A program made the translations under genes and the position numbers. This document shows positions 36,490 through 46,000 of a stretch of 64,000 nucleotides of DNA, piece by piece; the stretch's first letter is position 1, and every line of letters starts with the position of its first letter. Under the pieces are notes generated by a model. It ran no database searches and was not told where the DNA came from. It saw only the letters and a list, made by a program, of their open reading frames with translations. Origin of the DNA: CAZAQV01 sp964487255 (lineage in GTDB: Bacteria; Myxococcota_A; Polyangia; Polyangiales; CAZAQV01); NCBI GenBank assembly GCA_964487255.1, contig CAZAQV010000032.1, forward strand, positions 3,521 to 67,520. Direction: 5' to 3'.

Positions 36490-38871
36490 TCAAGTAGCTG
36501 CCCCGGTGGACGGAGACGGTTCGCCCGTCGCCATATTTTCCTCGGAAACGGGCTGGGGCGCAGCGGGACGTCCAGAACGAAAGCCAAAGCTTTGTCCGAA
36601 CGCACTGAACTCGCCCGCCACATCGCGAATGGATCGCGCGGCCAAACGTGAAATCATTAATGTCGCTCCTTCAGTCTGGCGAGCGACGCGGAGGGCCACT
36701 TCACTAAACAGTCGCTTGCCTCGGTGCTGTTGTAGCCCCAGGACCAGAAGGTCGTTCGCATCGGCCGAACCTGCAAGCGCCGAAACGATGTCATTCGACG
36801 CCGTCACGACCGCCTCCGGTTTCCCGTAGGCCTCCTCACGGGCGAAGCGCTGCAGTCGTTTTTCGGTCGCTTTTTGGTCCTGCTCGGACGTCTCCTCGGA
36901 CACGACTTGGACAAAGCGAGTCTTGCGGTAACCCGCACGGTTGAGGCTACCGAGCAAACGCGCGCGCAGGTTGTCATGGCCTCCGCGACCGCCGACGGGC
37001 ACCACCACCTTCATGTCCTGCGTGGGGCGCCACTCCGGTTTCGCGCACAGCAAAACAACGTCGCATTCGACATTGTTCAGAAGCTGCTCGAGGTTCTTCA
37101 CGCCTTGCACGTCCGATGCGGTCGAAAGCCCCAGCACCAAGCACTCGCAATCGCGACTTTGGACCACGCGCACAATTTCAGCCCATGGGTCTTCGGCCAC
37201 CGTAATCAATGTCTCCGGCGCATGGCCCGAACTAAGTGACGCACTGAGCGCTCCGCGCACCACACGCTCAACGCTGTCAACGCGCTTCGCCACACTGTCT
37301 TGGGCGTCTCCCTCGCGCGAGGTCAACACAACGTTAAGGAGCACCGCGCGACCCACCACGGGCGTGGCCAGCGCGTTGGCGATCAGCGCCATTTTCGCGG
37401 CATTGGCCGGATTGGACACCGGCGCCAGGACGAGCGGTCGCTTGGCGCGCATCATCGCGACCTGCGGGTTGAGCGCCTCGCGATAGGCGTCGACGACCTG
37501 CGCGCGGTCCGAGAACAACGAGATGTACAGAATGACACCGAGACCCAGCCATACCAACGCGATGACCCCCGCGTCTGGAACCGAGATCGCCTGGAAGATA
37601 GCGAGGCCTGCGCACGCCACGCCGCCGATCACCGGCACCAACGGAAAGAACGGCGCACGAAACGGCGGAGGGTTCGGCGCACGGAGTCGTGCCAGCGCGC
37701 TCATCCAATGCACAAGCGCGAATGAGACCAAGAAGATCAAACTTGCCGCAGCACCCGCAGCCGCAACATCCGGGATCATCAACATGATGGCGACGGCAGC
37801 CAACGCGGTCGCGTACACAGCCATCACTGGAGAGCCTTTTTCGTTGGCTTGTTCGAGTACCTCTGGAAGCGTGCGGTCCTTGGCCATCTGAAGCGCAACA
37901 TGGCTCGCGGCGAGCACATTGGCCGATAGCGCCGAGAGCGTGGACAGGATCGCGCCGATCACGACCATCCAATAGCCTGGCCAACCCGCGAAGTTGCGCG
38001 CAGCATCGGCCATGACCGTCGCCGGAGAGCGTGCGCTCATCTCCGAAATCGGTTCGCCGGGGCTGCCCACGGTCGAGACCAAGAACAGAAGTGGCAGGTA
38101 AATGACGAGCGCGATGCCAAGCGAGTAGAACATGGCGCGCGGGATGACGCGCGTCGGGTCGCGCACCTCGCCGCCTACGGCTGCGATCAGGTCGAACCCC
38201 TGAAGCGCAATGAACGTAAAGCCCATCGCCGATAGAAACCCGCCAAAACCATTGGCAAAAAAGGGCGTGAGCCCAGCCATGACCGTGCCCTGTTCGGAGC
38301 GAAACACCGCGAAAATGCCAATCGCGATCAAGACAGAAAAGATGACCATCTTGCCGATCGTCTCGACCTGGCCACCACCACCCGGCGAACGAATCAGCAT
38401 CATCGCATAGCCAATGGTGGCCAAGATGCCCAAGACCAAGAAGGTCGCCCGCGTACGGAGCCACTCGGGCACCTGGTAGCCGGCAAGCGTTAGCAGGTCG
38501 TCGACCGCCGCAGCGGTGTACTCGGCAAAACCAAGGGCATACAACACGCCCGCCACGATGTACGCGAACCAAAGAACCCAACCGACTGCGAACGCGAGTC
38601 GGACGGACAGGACCTTTTGTGCAAACGTGTAAACGCCCCCCGACTCGGGAAAGGCTGTGGACATCTCGGCGAAACTGACGGCGGTAAAGAGCGCGACGAT
38701 GCCGTTGAGCAAAAACGCCATGATCGAGCTCGGCCCCGTCGACTCAAGCGCCACACCACCGAGCACCAAGATACCACCACCGACGATGGCGCCGACGCCG
38801 ATACCTGTGGCAGCAAGCAGCCCAACCGTGCGCTCGGGCGGCCTCATTTCGGTGGTCGATGGCCTTTCCAT
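36490..38871 (-). CDS. APC-family amino acid permease fused to two universal-stress domains
   Basis: About 793 residues. The first 470 form an amino acid/polyamine permease with about 12 membrane helices: GIGVGAIVGGGILVLGGVAL is the substrate-loop signature and FPESGGVYTFAQKVL follows. The remainder holds two tandem universal stress protein (USP) domains: the first ends VLGLSTASDVQGVKNLEQ, the second VLGLQQHRGKRLFSEVALRV, and both are typical nucleotide-binding edges. USP fusions to permeases are known and are thought to sense energy or stress. The start at 38871 (MERPSTTEMRPPE) was taken; an ATG at 38895 is also possible. It is single, with no operon partner. Confidence 0.88.
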   Translation of the reverse strand: MERPSTTEMRPPERTVGLLAATGIGVGAIVGGGILVLGGVALESTGPSSIMAFLLNGIVALFTAVSFAEMSTAFPESGGVYTFAQKVLSVRLAFAVGWVLWFAYIVAGVLYALGFAEYTAAAVDDLLTLAGYQVPEWLRTRATFLVLGILATIGYAMMLIRSPGGGGQVETIGKMVIFSVLIAIGIFAVFRSEQGTVMAGLTPFFANGFGGFLSAMGFTFIALQGFDLIAAVGGEVRDPTRVIPRAMFYSLGIALVIYLPLLFLVSTVGSPGEPISEMSARSPATVMADAARNFAGWPGYWMVVIGAILSTLSALSANVLAASHVALQMAKDRTLPEVLEQANEKGSPVMAVYATALAAVAIMLMIPDVAAAGAAASLIFLVSFALVHWMSALARLRAPNPPPFRAPFFPLVPVIGGVACAGLAIFQAISVPDAGVIALVWLGLGVILYISLFSDRAQVVDAYREALNPQVAMMRAKRPLVLAPVSNPANAAKMALIANALATPVVGRAVLLNVVLTSREGDAQDSVAKRVDSVERVVRGALSASLSSGHAPETLITVAEDPWAEIVRVVQSRDCECLVLGLSTASDVQGVKNLEQLLNNVECDVVLLCAKPEWRPTQDMKVVVPVGGRGGHDNLRARLLGSLNRAGYRKTRFVQVVSEETSEQDQKATEKRLQRFAREEAYGKPEAVVTASNDIVSALAGSADANDLLVLGLQQHRGKRLFSEVALRVARQTEGATLMISRLAARSIRDVAGEFSAFGQSFGFRSGRPAAPQPVSEENMATGEPSPSTGAAT

Positions 38872-38925
38872 GCGCGGACTATAGCCCGCTGGCACCGGGC
38901 GGCGTCCAGGCTTAAAGCAAGCCGT

Positions 38926-39579
38926 TCATCGCTCGTTTTTCTGGTCTCCTGTGCGCCCGCGCCCCACCCACAGTGAACGTTTTTTCATCACGCGCGCAAA
39001 ACGCTCGCTGTTGATAAACGTGTCCAGCCAGGCCTGAACGCGGCTGCAGTTCCAGTTGTCGAGTTTGCTCGTATCGACGTTATTGAACTGACGCACAAAC
39101 GGAAAGAGCGCGATGTCAGCGAGTGTCGCCCGATCTGCGACCAAAAAGCCCGTTGCCTCAAGGGCGGCGTCGAGCTCAAGCATGTGCGCGCGACAAGCTT
39201 CCGTTTCGGTCGCATGGTCGACATCGTCGTAGCGCGTCGTGTACTTGTAACGGTCGAGGTGCGGCTTGAACGCCTCGTTCGCCGCCAGCCACTTGTTGAT
39301 TTGTTCGCGCTCGGCGTCATTTTGTCCAAGCCAGTTGTCCGGATCATGCTGCGCAAATGCCCAGCGCATAATGTCGACGCTTTCATCGATCACCGTCCCG
39401 TCAGGCTCGACCAAAATCGGTACCGTGCCTTTGGGAGAATGCTCAAGCATTTTGGCGGGCTTGTTCTGCAACTTGATCTCTCGATACTCGACATCCACAC
39501 CCGCTGCATCAAGTGCCATACGAGCACGCATCGCATACGGACACCGCCGAAAAGTCCAAACAATCGGTCGCATCAACAT
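38926..39579 (-). CDS. Glutathione S-transferase-like protein
   Basis: 217 residues with an N-terminal thioredoxin-like GST domain (MRPIVWTFRRCPYAMRARMAL, GTVPILVEPDGTVIDES) carrying the Cys-Pro-Tyr motif used by omega/beta-type GSTs. A helical C-terminal domain ends in ADIALFPFVRQF. These enzymes reduce or conjugate with glutathione, or act as deglutathionylases. The substrate is unknown. It is about 55 bp downstream of the permease-USP gene start, on the same strand, so it lies upstream in transcription. Confidence 0.85.
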   Translation of the reverse strand: MLMRPIVWTFRRCPYAMRARMALDAAGVDVEYREIKLQNKPAKMLEHSPKGTVPILVEPDGTVIDESVDIMRWAFAQHDPDNWLGQNDAEREQINKWLAANEAFKPHLDRYKYTTRYDDVDHATETEACRAHMLELDAALEATGFLVADRATLADIALFPFVRQFNNVDTSKLDNWNCSRVQAWLDTFINSERFARVMKKRSLWVGRGRTGDQKNER

Positions 39580-39725
39580 GAGCTTACTCTACCAACCGCC
39601 AGCGTGTTTGAGACAGATCTCGTTAGCAGGGGCACAGCCATCGATCCGAGAGCCGACCAGAGCTTCCGAATCGCCAATCTTGGCACGTAAGTTGCGACAG
39701 CGCGGTGAATCAACAGAAAAGGAGG

Positions 39726-40730
39726 CTAGCTCGCATCAGCGACGGTCTCGTCTGTGGATTGAAGGTGGGCAGAGTACCACGCGTAGCTCTTTCGAAGACC
39801 AGCCGCGAGGTCGTGTTTGGGTCTCCACCCGAGAAGCTCGTTCGCCAGTGTGCAGTCTAGGTATTGATCCTGGATCTCGCCCTTCGCTTGATTGAGGATC
39901 TTCGGCTCTTTTCCTCCGCCGTGGATCTTCACAAGTTCTTCGACCACTTCGAGAACTTGAACCGGTCTCCCAAGACCGAAGTTAAAGGCTCGTCCCCGCA
40001 CCTCGTCTCGCGGCGTGACCTGCGCCAACGTGAGGTACGCGTCGGCAGCATCTTCGACGTAGAGATAGTCTCGCACAAAACGCCCATCGCTGCGGATCAC
40101 CGGTCGCTCGTCGCGCACAAGAGCGCGTATCGTGTCCGGCACGATGCGGTTCCAGTTGCGGTCCCCTCCACCGTATAGGTTGCTGCATCGGGTTACGGTA
40201 AGGGGCATCGCCCAGGTATGGGCGTACGTCCTTGCGATCAGATCCGTGCACGACTTGGACGCATCGTAGGGATGAAGACCTTGCATTGCAAAGTCCTCCC
40301 TGTACGGAAGTGACCCGTGGGTACCGTAGGCTTTGTCCGAGGAAGCGACCACGGTACGAGTCACCGTGCGCGCCCGACGCGCGGCCTCGAGCAAGTTCCA
40401 CGTCCCGCGAATATTGGTTTCAAAGGTACTCATGGGTGAACGATTCGCCGTACCCACAAGCGGTTGGGCTGCAAGGTGGAACACCGTGTCGATGTTGTAT
40501 TCGTTGATGCTTCGCTCTACCGTGTGAAAGTCGCAAACGTCACCTCGAACTTTGCTGATACGGTTACCAACCCCAAGCTTTTCGAGGAGACGATTCGGAA
40601 TCTCATCGCGAAGCAAGCACACCACGCGGGCGCCTCGCTCAACGAGGGCTTTGACAAGCCATCCCCCAAGAAAGCCTCCGCCCCCGGTCATGAATACGGG
40701 CCTATCTTTCCAAACAAATTCGCTACGCAT
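39726..40730 (-). CDS. rfbG: CDP-glucose 4,6-dehydratase-like (short-chain dehydrogenase) protein
   Basis: 334 residues from the ATG at 40730 (MRSEFVWKDRPVF), which has AGGAGA upstream; the open frame begins further up but overlaps rfbF. It has the extended SDR fold: the nucleotide loop MTGGGGFLGGWLVKAL, the catalytic SSDKAYGTHG and YDASKSCTDLIAR (Tyr-x3-Lys), and DNA-encoded NWNRIVPDTIR with substrate residues. It resembles CDP-glucose 4,6-dehydratase, second step of CDP-sugar synthesis. rfbF lies just upstream, supporting a CDP-glucose pathway. Confidence 0.82.
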   Translation of the reverse strand: MRSEFVWKDRPVFMTGGGGFLGGWLVKALVERGARVVCLLRDEIPNRLLEKLGVGNRISKVRGDVCDFHTVERSINEYNIDTVFHLAAQPLVGTANRSPMSTFETNIRGTWNLLEAARRARTVTRTVVASSDKAYGTHGSLPYREDFAMQGLHPYDASKSCTDLIARTYAHTWAMPLTVTRCSNLYGGGDRNWNRIVPDTIRALVRDERPVIRSDGRFVRDYLYVEDAADAYLTLAQVTPRDEVRGRAFNFGLGRPVQVLEVVEELVKIHGGGKEPKILNQAKGEIQDQYLDCTLANELLGWRPKHDLAAGLRKSYAWYSAHLQSTDETVADAS

Positions 40731-40764
40731 ATTCTCTCCTTTGCTCTGTTTCATCTCCATAGAG

Positions 40765-41541
40765 TTACCAGCACTTCCATGGCGCTTCGTCCTGGTTCCA
40801 AAGCTCCGTAAGCAAGACGTTGTCTTTGTACGTGTCCATGCAGGCCCAGAACCCGTCATGCATGAAGGCCCGTAGCTCGCCGTCGGCTACAACTCGGGGA
40901 AGCACATCCGTCTCAAGGTTGCAGTGGTCGTTCGTATATTCGAAGATGGTAGGTTCGAAAACGAAGAAGCCACCGTTGATATAGCTATCCATCATCGGCT
41001 TCTCGGCAAAGCGCTCGACGACATTGTCGTCGCCAATACGCATGAGGCCCAACGTGGAATGGCGGCGCACGGCCGTGACCGTCGCCATCTTTCCGTGTGA
41101 CTGATGGAACCGATAGAGCGCTCTCAGATCCAAGTCAGCAACCCCGTCAGCATAGGTAAGTGAAAAAGTTTCGTCCTTCACATACTCTCGAACTTTGTGG
41201 AGGCGACCACCGGTGTCCGTCTTGAGCCCAGTATCTATGAAGCGAATGTCCCACGGTTCGACGTGGTTTCGCAGCTGCTCGACGCGCGGACCGTCCGTTG
41301 ATGCGCCCAACAAACGCAAGTCTCCCGCCCGATCATCGACAAGGTCCAGGAAGTGATCCTTGATGCAGCGTCCCTTGTAGCCAAGACACAGCACAAACTC
41401 CGAAAATCCATGGTGCGCATAGCCCTTCATCAAATGCCAAAGAATCGGTTGAGGGCCAACTTCAACCAACGGTTTGGGTATGCTTTCCGTCTTCTCCCTT
41501 AACCGCGTGCCCTCGCCCCCGCACAAAATTACAGTTTTCAT
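40765..41541 (-). CDS. rfbF: Glucose-1-phosphate cytidylyltransferase
   Basis: 258 residues of the nucleotidyltransferase (NTP_transferase) family. It has VILCGGEGTRLREKTESIPKP, the nucleotide-binding signature with Lys-Pro, then GPQPILWHLMKGYAHHG, SLTYADGVADLDL (metal site) and INGGFFVFEP. This set is typical of RfbF, which makes CDP-glucose from CTP and glucose 1-phosphate. It is followed by rfbG after 34 bp and preceded by the truncated wecG/tagA-like gene 2 bp away. The product would enter an O-antigen or other glycan pathway, whose remaining genes are not in this window. Confidence 0.9.
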   Translation of the reverse strand: MKTVILCGGEGTRLREKTESIPKPLVEVGPQPILWHLMKGYAHHGFSEFVLCLGYKGRCIKDHFLDLVDDRAGDLRLLGASTDGPRVEQLRNHVEPWDIRFIDTGLKTDTGGRLHKVREYVKDETFSLTYADGVADLDLRALYRFHQSHGKMATVTAVRRHSTLGLMRIGDDNVVERFAEKPMMDSYINGGFFVFEPTIFEYTNDHCNLETDVLPRVVADGELRAFMHDGFWACMDTYKDNVLLTELWNQDEAPWKCW

Positions 41542-41543
41542 CC

Positions 41544-41939
41544 TCAGCGATCCTTCCTCAAATCAATGCCGCCGACGGATTCTTTCGCAAAGAACCCGAG
41601 TAACGAAAAGTGGATTCCCAAGTAAGTAGAGACGCCACAGGTGCGTGGTTCGAGAGCAAGACGCCAGGCCCATTCAAGGCCCACTTTTCGAAGCAAGCCG
41701 GGTGCACGCTGATGCACACCCGCAATGTGGGAGGTGAGCGCACCGACAGGCCACAAAACCCTAGTACCGGTTGGGCGCTCTCGGTTCCGGATGACAAAGC
41801 GTTCTTGAACGGGCGTACCAAAGCCGATCTGTCTTTCGTTGCCACGGACCAAGGCCTCCACCATGTCCGGCAGCGTCTCCTTGCTCACCGCATCCACAGG
41901 CACTTCCAAGATCTTAACTCGCTCGGCAATTGCAATCAC
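41544..41939 (-). pseudogene. Internally deleted WecG/TagA/CpsF-family glycosyltransferase
   Basis: 131 residues. The first 42 (ILEVPVDAVSKETLPDMVEALV) match the N-terminus of this family. The rest (GTPVQERFVIRNRERP..., VHQRAPGLLRKVGLEWAWRL) match its C-terminal third. Normal members have about 240-270 residues, so roughly 110-140 residues of the core, including the sugar-binding part, are absent while the reading frame is kept. The simplest reading is an in-frame deletion and loss of function. It lies directly before rfbF, so it may still be transcribed. A tiny functional variant is not excluded. Confidence 0.6.
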
Positions 41940-42120
41940 TGGTGCGCCTGTGAAGCAATGTCGATGCCAGCTGAGAACTCGTTCGTGATCAACGCGAACG
42001 CAAGCGTCCGCGTCCTAAGAAGGGTTGTTGAAGCGAAGCGCCCGGTCCACTCCATGCGCAATCGTTTCGCGCCCGTAGCAACGGGTGCGCGCATGCCGCC
42101 ACAGACAAGGAGCGGCCAGC

Positions 42121-43005
42121 TCAGCTGCTGCGCAAGCGCCTCTGGCGCAAGCGCTCCTTGGCCCGTGCGAGGTGCTGCTCCGAAAGCGTGTCGACGCAGT
42201 GGGCACACGCAGCGCCGCCGGCGTACTTGCCGCTCTCAAAATGGGCAGTGGGCGTCGGCCAGCTGCAGGCCAGACACAAGGTGTACGCACCGGGCTGGAG
42301 CGCGTGGTCGACCGTAACGCGATCGTCGAACACGAAACACTCCCCCTGCCACTTTGACTCTTGGGCGGGCACTTCTTCGAGGTACTTGAGGATACCGCCT
42401 TTGAGGTGAAACACTTCGGCGAAACCTTTTTGCAGCAAGTAGCTACTCGCGACCTCACAGCGAATGCCACCGGTGCAATACATGGCAACGCGCGGCGTTT
42501 GCTCAGGCGACAGGCGCTTCTCGACAAACGCTGCGAATTCTGAGAACGAGGCGATATTGGGGTCGAGCGCGCCCTCAAAAGTCCCCGTCTTGGTTTCGTA
42601 ATCGTTGCGCGTGTCGACCAACACGACGTCGTCGCGCTCGATGACGGCATTCCACTCACGAGGCGAGATGTAGGTTCCCACCGGCGCCTCAATCGGGTTA
42701 GCCGCCGGCTGACCAAAGGTGATGAGCTCCTGCTCAACGCGTACCCGAAAGCGCCGAAAAGGGCGGCGGTCGCTGCGGCTTCGCTTGACGTTGTCGAAGA
42801 CAAAGCCAGCAACGTCCTCAACCCTGCAAATAAAGTCTTCTAACGACGCTTCGTCCGGTACGGCGACCGTCGCGTTAATGCCTTGACGACCGACCAAGAT
42901 GAGACCGCACACATTGTGCGTCTCTCCAGCCGTGCGAAGTCGCACAGCCACCGCGTCCGGGGCCTCGAGTCGCTCGAAGCGGTAGAAAGTTCCAATCGTG
43001 TGCAC
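42121..43005 (-). CDS. trhO: tRNA uridine(34) hydroxylase TrhO (rhodanese family)
   Basis: 294 residues. The N-terminal acylphosphatase-like domain has YRFERL...GLILVGRQGINATVA. The central rhodanese domain has VLVDTRNDYETKTGTFEGAL and the active-site loop YCTGGIRCE with the catalytic Cys. A Cys-rich C-terminal part follows (CLACSWPTP and CAHCVDTL). This matches TrhO (YceA), which installs 5-hydroxyuridine at position 34 of certain tRNAs. The call is based on the whole layout and length. Confidence 0.9.
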   Translation of the reverse strand: MHTIGTFYRFERLEAPDAVAVRLRTAGETHNVCGLILVGRQGINATVAVPDEASLEDFICRVEDVAGFVFDNVKRSRSDRRPFRRFRVRVEQELITFGQPAANPIEAPVGTYISPREWNAVIERDDVVLVDTRNDYETKTGTFEGALDPNIASFSEFAAFVEKRLSPEQTPRVAMYCTGGIRCEVASSYLLQKGFAEVFHLKGGILKYLEEVPAQESKWQGECFVFDDRVTVDHALQPGAYTLCLACSWPTPTAHFESGKYAGGAACAHCVDTLSEQHLARAKERLRQRRLRSS

Positions 43006-43088
43006 CTGTGCGTTTTAGCTCGTTAGGCGCCATGTGCCACCCTGCTTACATTGCCCTGAGACTGCAAACTTCAGTACTCTCTCTTTCT

Positions 43089-46000
43089 ATGCCGACCGTT
43101 ACGCGTACGCCATATTCTTCTCTTCTCTTTTCTTCGTGCCTCGCCTTGTTCGCAGTCAGCTGTAGCTGTAGCGACGACCCGGGCACCAACCCGATGATGG
43201 ACGGGGGCCTCGATGGCGGTGGAAGCGATGGCATGATGATGGGCGACAGCACGGTCGATCCCGACGGTGGCGTTCCGGAGAACTGCGGCAACGGCATGCT
43301 CAACGCAGGTGAAACCTGCGACGACGGCAACACCACTTCGAATGATGGTTGCAGCGCGCAATGCATTCGCGAAGACGGCTGGCAGTGCCCCGTGGTGGGC
43401 CAAGCGTGCGAGCGCTGTGGCGATGGCGTGATCGGCGAAAATGAGCGTTGCGATGATGGCAACACGAACGGCGACGACGGCTGTAGCGCAGACTGCACGA
43501 CGATCGAAGACTTCTATACTTGCCCAACGCCGGGCGAAGCGTGCTCGCAGTGTGGCGATGGTGTCGTCGGCGCGGGCGAGGTCTGTGACGACGGCAACCG
43601 CAGCTCTGGCGACGGCTGCGTGCAAAACTGCTCTGCGGTTGAACCCGGTTTTGCGTGCCCCATGGACGGAGGGGAGTGCACCGAATGCGGCAACGGCATC
43701 GTCGAGACCGGAGAAGGCTGCGACGATGGCAACTTCCTCGACAACGACGGTTGCAGCACACAATGTCTTTTGGAAGCTGGCGCGACTTGTTGGCGTGACG
43801 GCGTGAGCTGCTCGGTCTGCGGTAACGGCGTGATCGAAGTCGTCGCGGTGGACGACAAAGGCACCGCAGATACCGCCGACGACACCTATACCTTTGAAGA
43901 GTGCGACGACGCGAACATGAGCAGCGGTGACGGCTGCTCGTCAAGCTGCGCGATCGAAGGCGACTACGTTTGCCCTGTACCCGGCATCGGCTGTGGTCTT
44001 TGTGGCGACGGCGAGCTTGACGACATCGAACGTTGCGACGACGGAAACACGAACGACGGCGACGGTTGCTCGGGTGACTGTCTTATGGTTTCGCAGTTCT
44101 ACAACTGCTACCCGCCCAGCGGCCGCGCATGCGAACTGTGCGGCAATGGCGTGGTGGGGCTTGGCGAAATCTGCGACGATGGCGTCGATAACACACTCAA
44201 CGAGCCTGTCGGCGGCGACGGCTGCAGCCGTGACTGTAAGCGCGTTGAGGACGGATTTACATGTGTCGAAGACCCGGATTCAGGCATGTCGATCTGCACG
44301 CAGTGCGGAAACGGTATCCTTGAGGGTGGCGAGGGATGCGACGACGGAAACATCACCAGCGGTGACGGCTGTCCCGACGACTGTTCTGCTCCCGAAGCCA
44401 ACTACAACTGCTTCCTGCCGGGCCTTAGGTGCGAGCAATGCGGTGACGGAGAAATCGGCATCGGCGAAGAATGCGACGAAGGTCACCTGGCCACGCCGGG
44501 CAACAAGACGGCGGGTTGCGACAGCCAGTGCCGCGTCGTCGACCCTTGGGTCTGCCCCCAAAAGGGCGAGCCCTGCGAGCTCTGTGGCGATGGCAACTTG
44601 GGCACCTATGAAGACTGTGACGACAACAATGTCGCCAACGACGACGGCTGCTCTTCGACATGTACACTCGAACCTGGCTTCATCTGCCCGAACGGCAACT
44701 GCGTCGCAGCGGCTTGCGGTGACGGTTACCGCGCCGGTCAAGAAGAGTGCGACGACGGCAACTTCCTCTCAGGCGATGGCTGTAACGTCATCTGTGACGT
44801 TGAAGAAGGCTGGGTTTGCACCGGCGGCATCGGTTGTCGCCGTACGGTCTGCGGCGATGGCGTTGTCGAAGGCAGCGAAGAGTGCGACGACGCTGGCTCC
44901 GCGTCACCAGGCTGCGACGACCAGTGCCTGTTCGAGACAGGCTACGACTGCCCCACCCCAGGGGCAGACTGCATCGCCATCGTCTGTGGCGACGGGCTCG
45001 CACAGGGCAGCGAGGCTTGCGACGACGGCAATACCGACCTCGGAGACGGCTGCGACGCCGGCTGCCAACTCGAACCGGGCTATTACTGCCCAGTTCCTGG
45101 CGATGCCTGCCTCACGACCACCTGTGGCGACGGACTCGTCCAAGGGCTCGAAGAGTGTGACGACGCTGGCGCAACCACCCCTGGTTGCTCCGACACCTGC
45201 ACAGTGGAGACCTTTTACCGCTGCGACGGCGAGCCGAGCGAATGTCGACCGATCATCGAGTTTGTGACCGTTCGCACCTTCCAGGTCAGTAACATCAACC
45301 CTGCCGGCTTGGTCTACGACCCCGATCGTCGTTCGTTTGCCGGTCACAAGTCGCAGAGTTCACAACCGCCGGTTGAGCTGTGCTTCGACGGCACGGTGCT
45401 CGACCCAACTTCGGACGCCTGCACGGGTGGAAATGGCTGCGCCATCGATAGCAGCGGCACGGCCACGCCGCTCTTGCCATCCTGCGAGGTCAGCGCGGAG
45501 CCTTGCTACGCCTACCCACCTCGCCCAGCACAAAGTGGGACGCTCGTGGGCGCAGCCTACGACCCCTTCACCGACTACTACATCTTCCTCACCGTCAGCG
45601 GTCAGACGGCCACGCTCACGCACGTGCCACGCGACTTCGACGACACCATGCAGTCGATCGGTGACTTCCAGGTCAACCTCACAGGGCTCGGCACACCGCT
45701 CGGCCTGACCGTGGGTGAAGACGGTGACCTCTACGTCGTTGACGATAAGGGCACGCCGCAAGTGCACGTCTTCGAACGACGTCGCGCTGGCGATCAATCG
45801 ATCACCACACCAGACTGCGAGACGACCCCAGAGGCCAACTGCACAGGCTTCGAGACGGCCCCCAATGCGGGTCGCGGATGGTCCGTGCCCTCCGACGACC
45901 CACTCGACGCCATCTTCACGGTGCCGGGCGAGACGCTGGTGGGTATCTTCAACAGGTACACGGGCGCGCCTTCTTACACGGGCGTCGCCGAAGACGGCTC

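Noticed and set aside
37334..38581. 415-codon minus frame overlapping the permease-USP gene
   Set aside because: Out of frame with a gene having clear permease and USP motifs.
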